Below are positions 9,010 to 9,119 of a DNA stretch of 9,119 bases, one piece after another (position 1 is the first letter of the stretch; each line of letters opens with the position of its first letter). The stretch is taken from assembly GCA_964235615.1 (NCBI GenBank), contig CAXSEE010000173.1, forward strand, positions 1-9,119, written 5' to 3'. The notes under the pieces were generated by a model that was not told the DNA's origin, did no database searches, and saw only the letters and a program-made list of their open reading frames with translations. The position numbers and the translations under genes were made by a program. Source of the DNA: Lichenicoccus sp964235615. GTDB taxonomy: Bacteria > Pseudomonadota > Alphaproteobacteria > Acetobacterales > Acetobacteraceae.

Positions 9010-9103
9010 ATCGAGCCGGACTGCTCGTAAAAGCCGCTCCACCGGACGACGTGACTAGGTCGCCCGGTTGTTCATTGAAAGTAGAATAGGCTGAGGAAGG
9101 GAT

Positions 9104-9119
9104 ATGTTGGCGGCGCCTT
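9104..9119 (+). CDS. Possible start of the next gene (five codons visible)
   Basis: An ATG at 9104 is preceded by GAGGAAGGG (9093-9101), with GAGG seven bases upstream of the ATG. The frame reads Met-Leu-Ala-Ala-Pro before the window ends. The ribosome binding site is good, but five codons cannot identify a product. Confidence 0.35.

Overview
The window reads as a chromosomal segment of a GC-rich, flagellated alphaproteobacterium. FlbT and FlaF are essentially confined to Alphaproteobacteria, and codon use is strongly G/C-ending throughout. A Rhodospirillales/Acetobacterales-type host is plausible, but nothing here fixes the genus. There are no tRNA or rRNA genes, CRISPR arrays, insertion sequences or integration sites. 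Seven genes, one of them cut by the window edge, are supported, plus the possible first codons of an eighth.

Left half (1-4504, all minus strand): a compact flagellin operon read from right to left. The order is flbT (flagellin translation regulator), a Ser/Thr-rich flagellin, flaF (flagellin secretion/assembly factor), then a long protein with ten TPRs and a family-41 (O-GlcNAc-transferase-like) glycosyltransferase domain. The last gene runs off the left edge, so its C-terminus is missing. The layout puts flagellin, its post-transcriptional regulator, its export factor and a probable dedicated glycosyltransferase on one transcript. A small hairpin abuts the flagellin ribosome binding site, and a strong GC hairpin separates flagellin from flaF and the glycosyltransferase. 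Both fit differential expression within the operon.

Middle (4505-6245): diverging from flbT is a two-domain protein, a thioredoxin-fold (AhpC/TSA-like) domain with no peroxidatic cysteine fused to a 2-oxoglutarate/Fe(II) dioxygenase of the prolyl-hydroxylase type. It converges on a gene for a small, very basic protein of unknown function, which has a good ribosome binding site.

Right part (6246-9119): clpB, the heat-shock disaggregase, complete and canonical, with a sigma-32-like promoter about 100 bases upstream of its start. Downstream lies a 182-base gap with two mutually exclusive hairpins, then a ribosome binding site and ATG that may begin another gene at 9104.

The most interesting biology is the flagellin-modification neighbourhood: a TPR-GT41 enzyme encoded directly behind its probable substrate, with a pseudo-redoxin/dioxygenase fusion divergently transcribed next to it.
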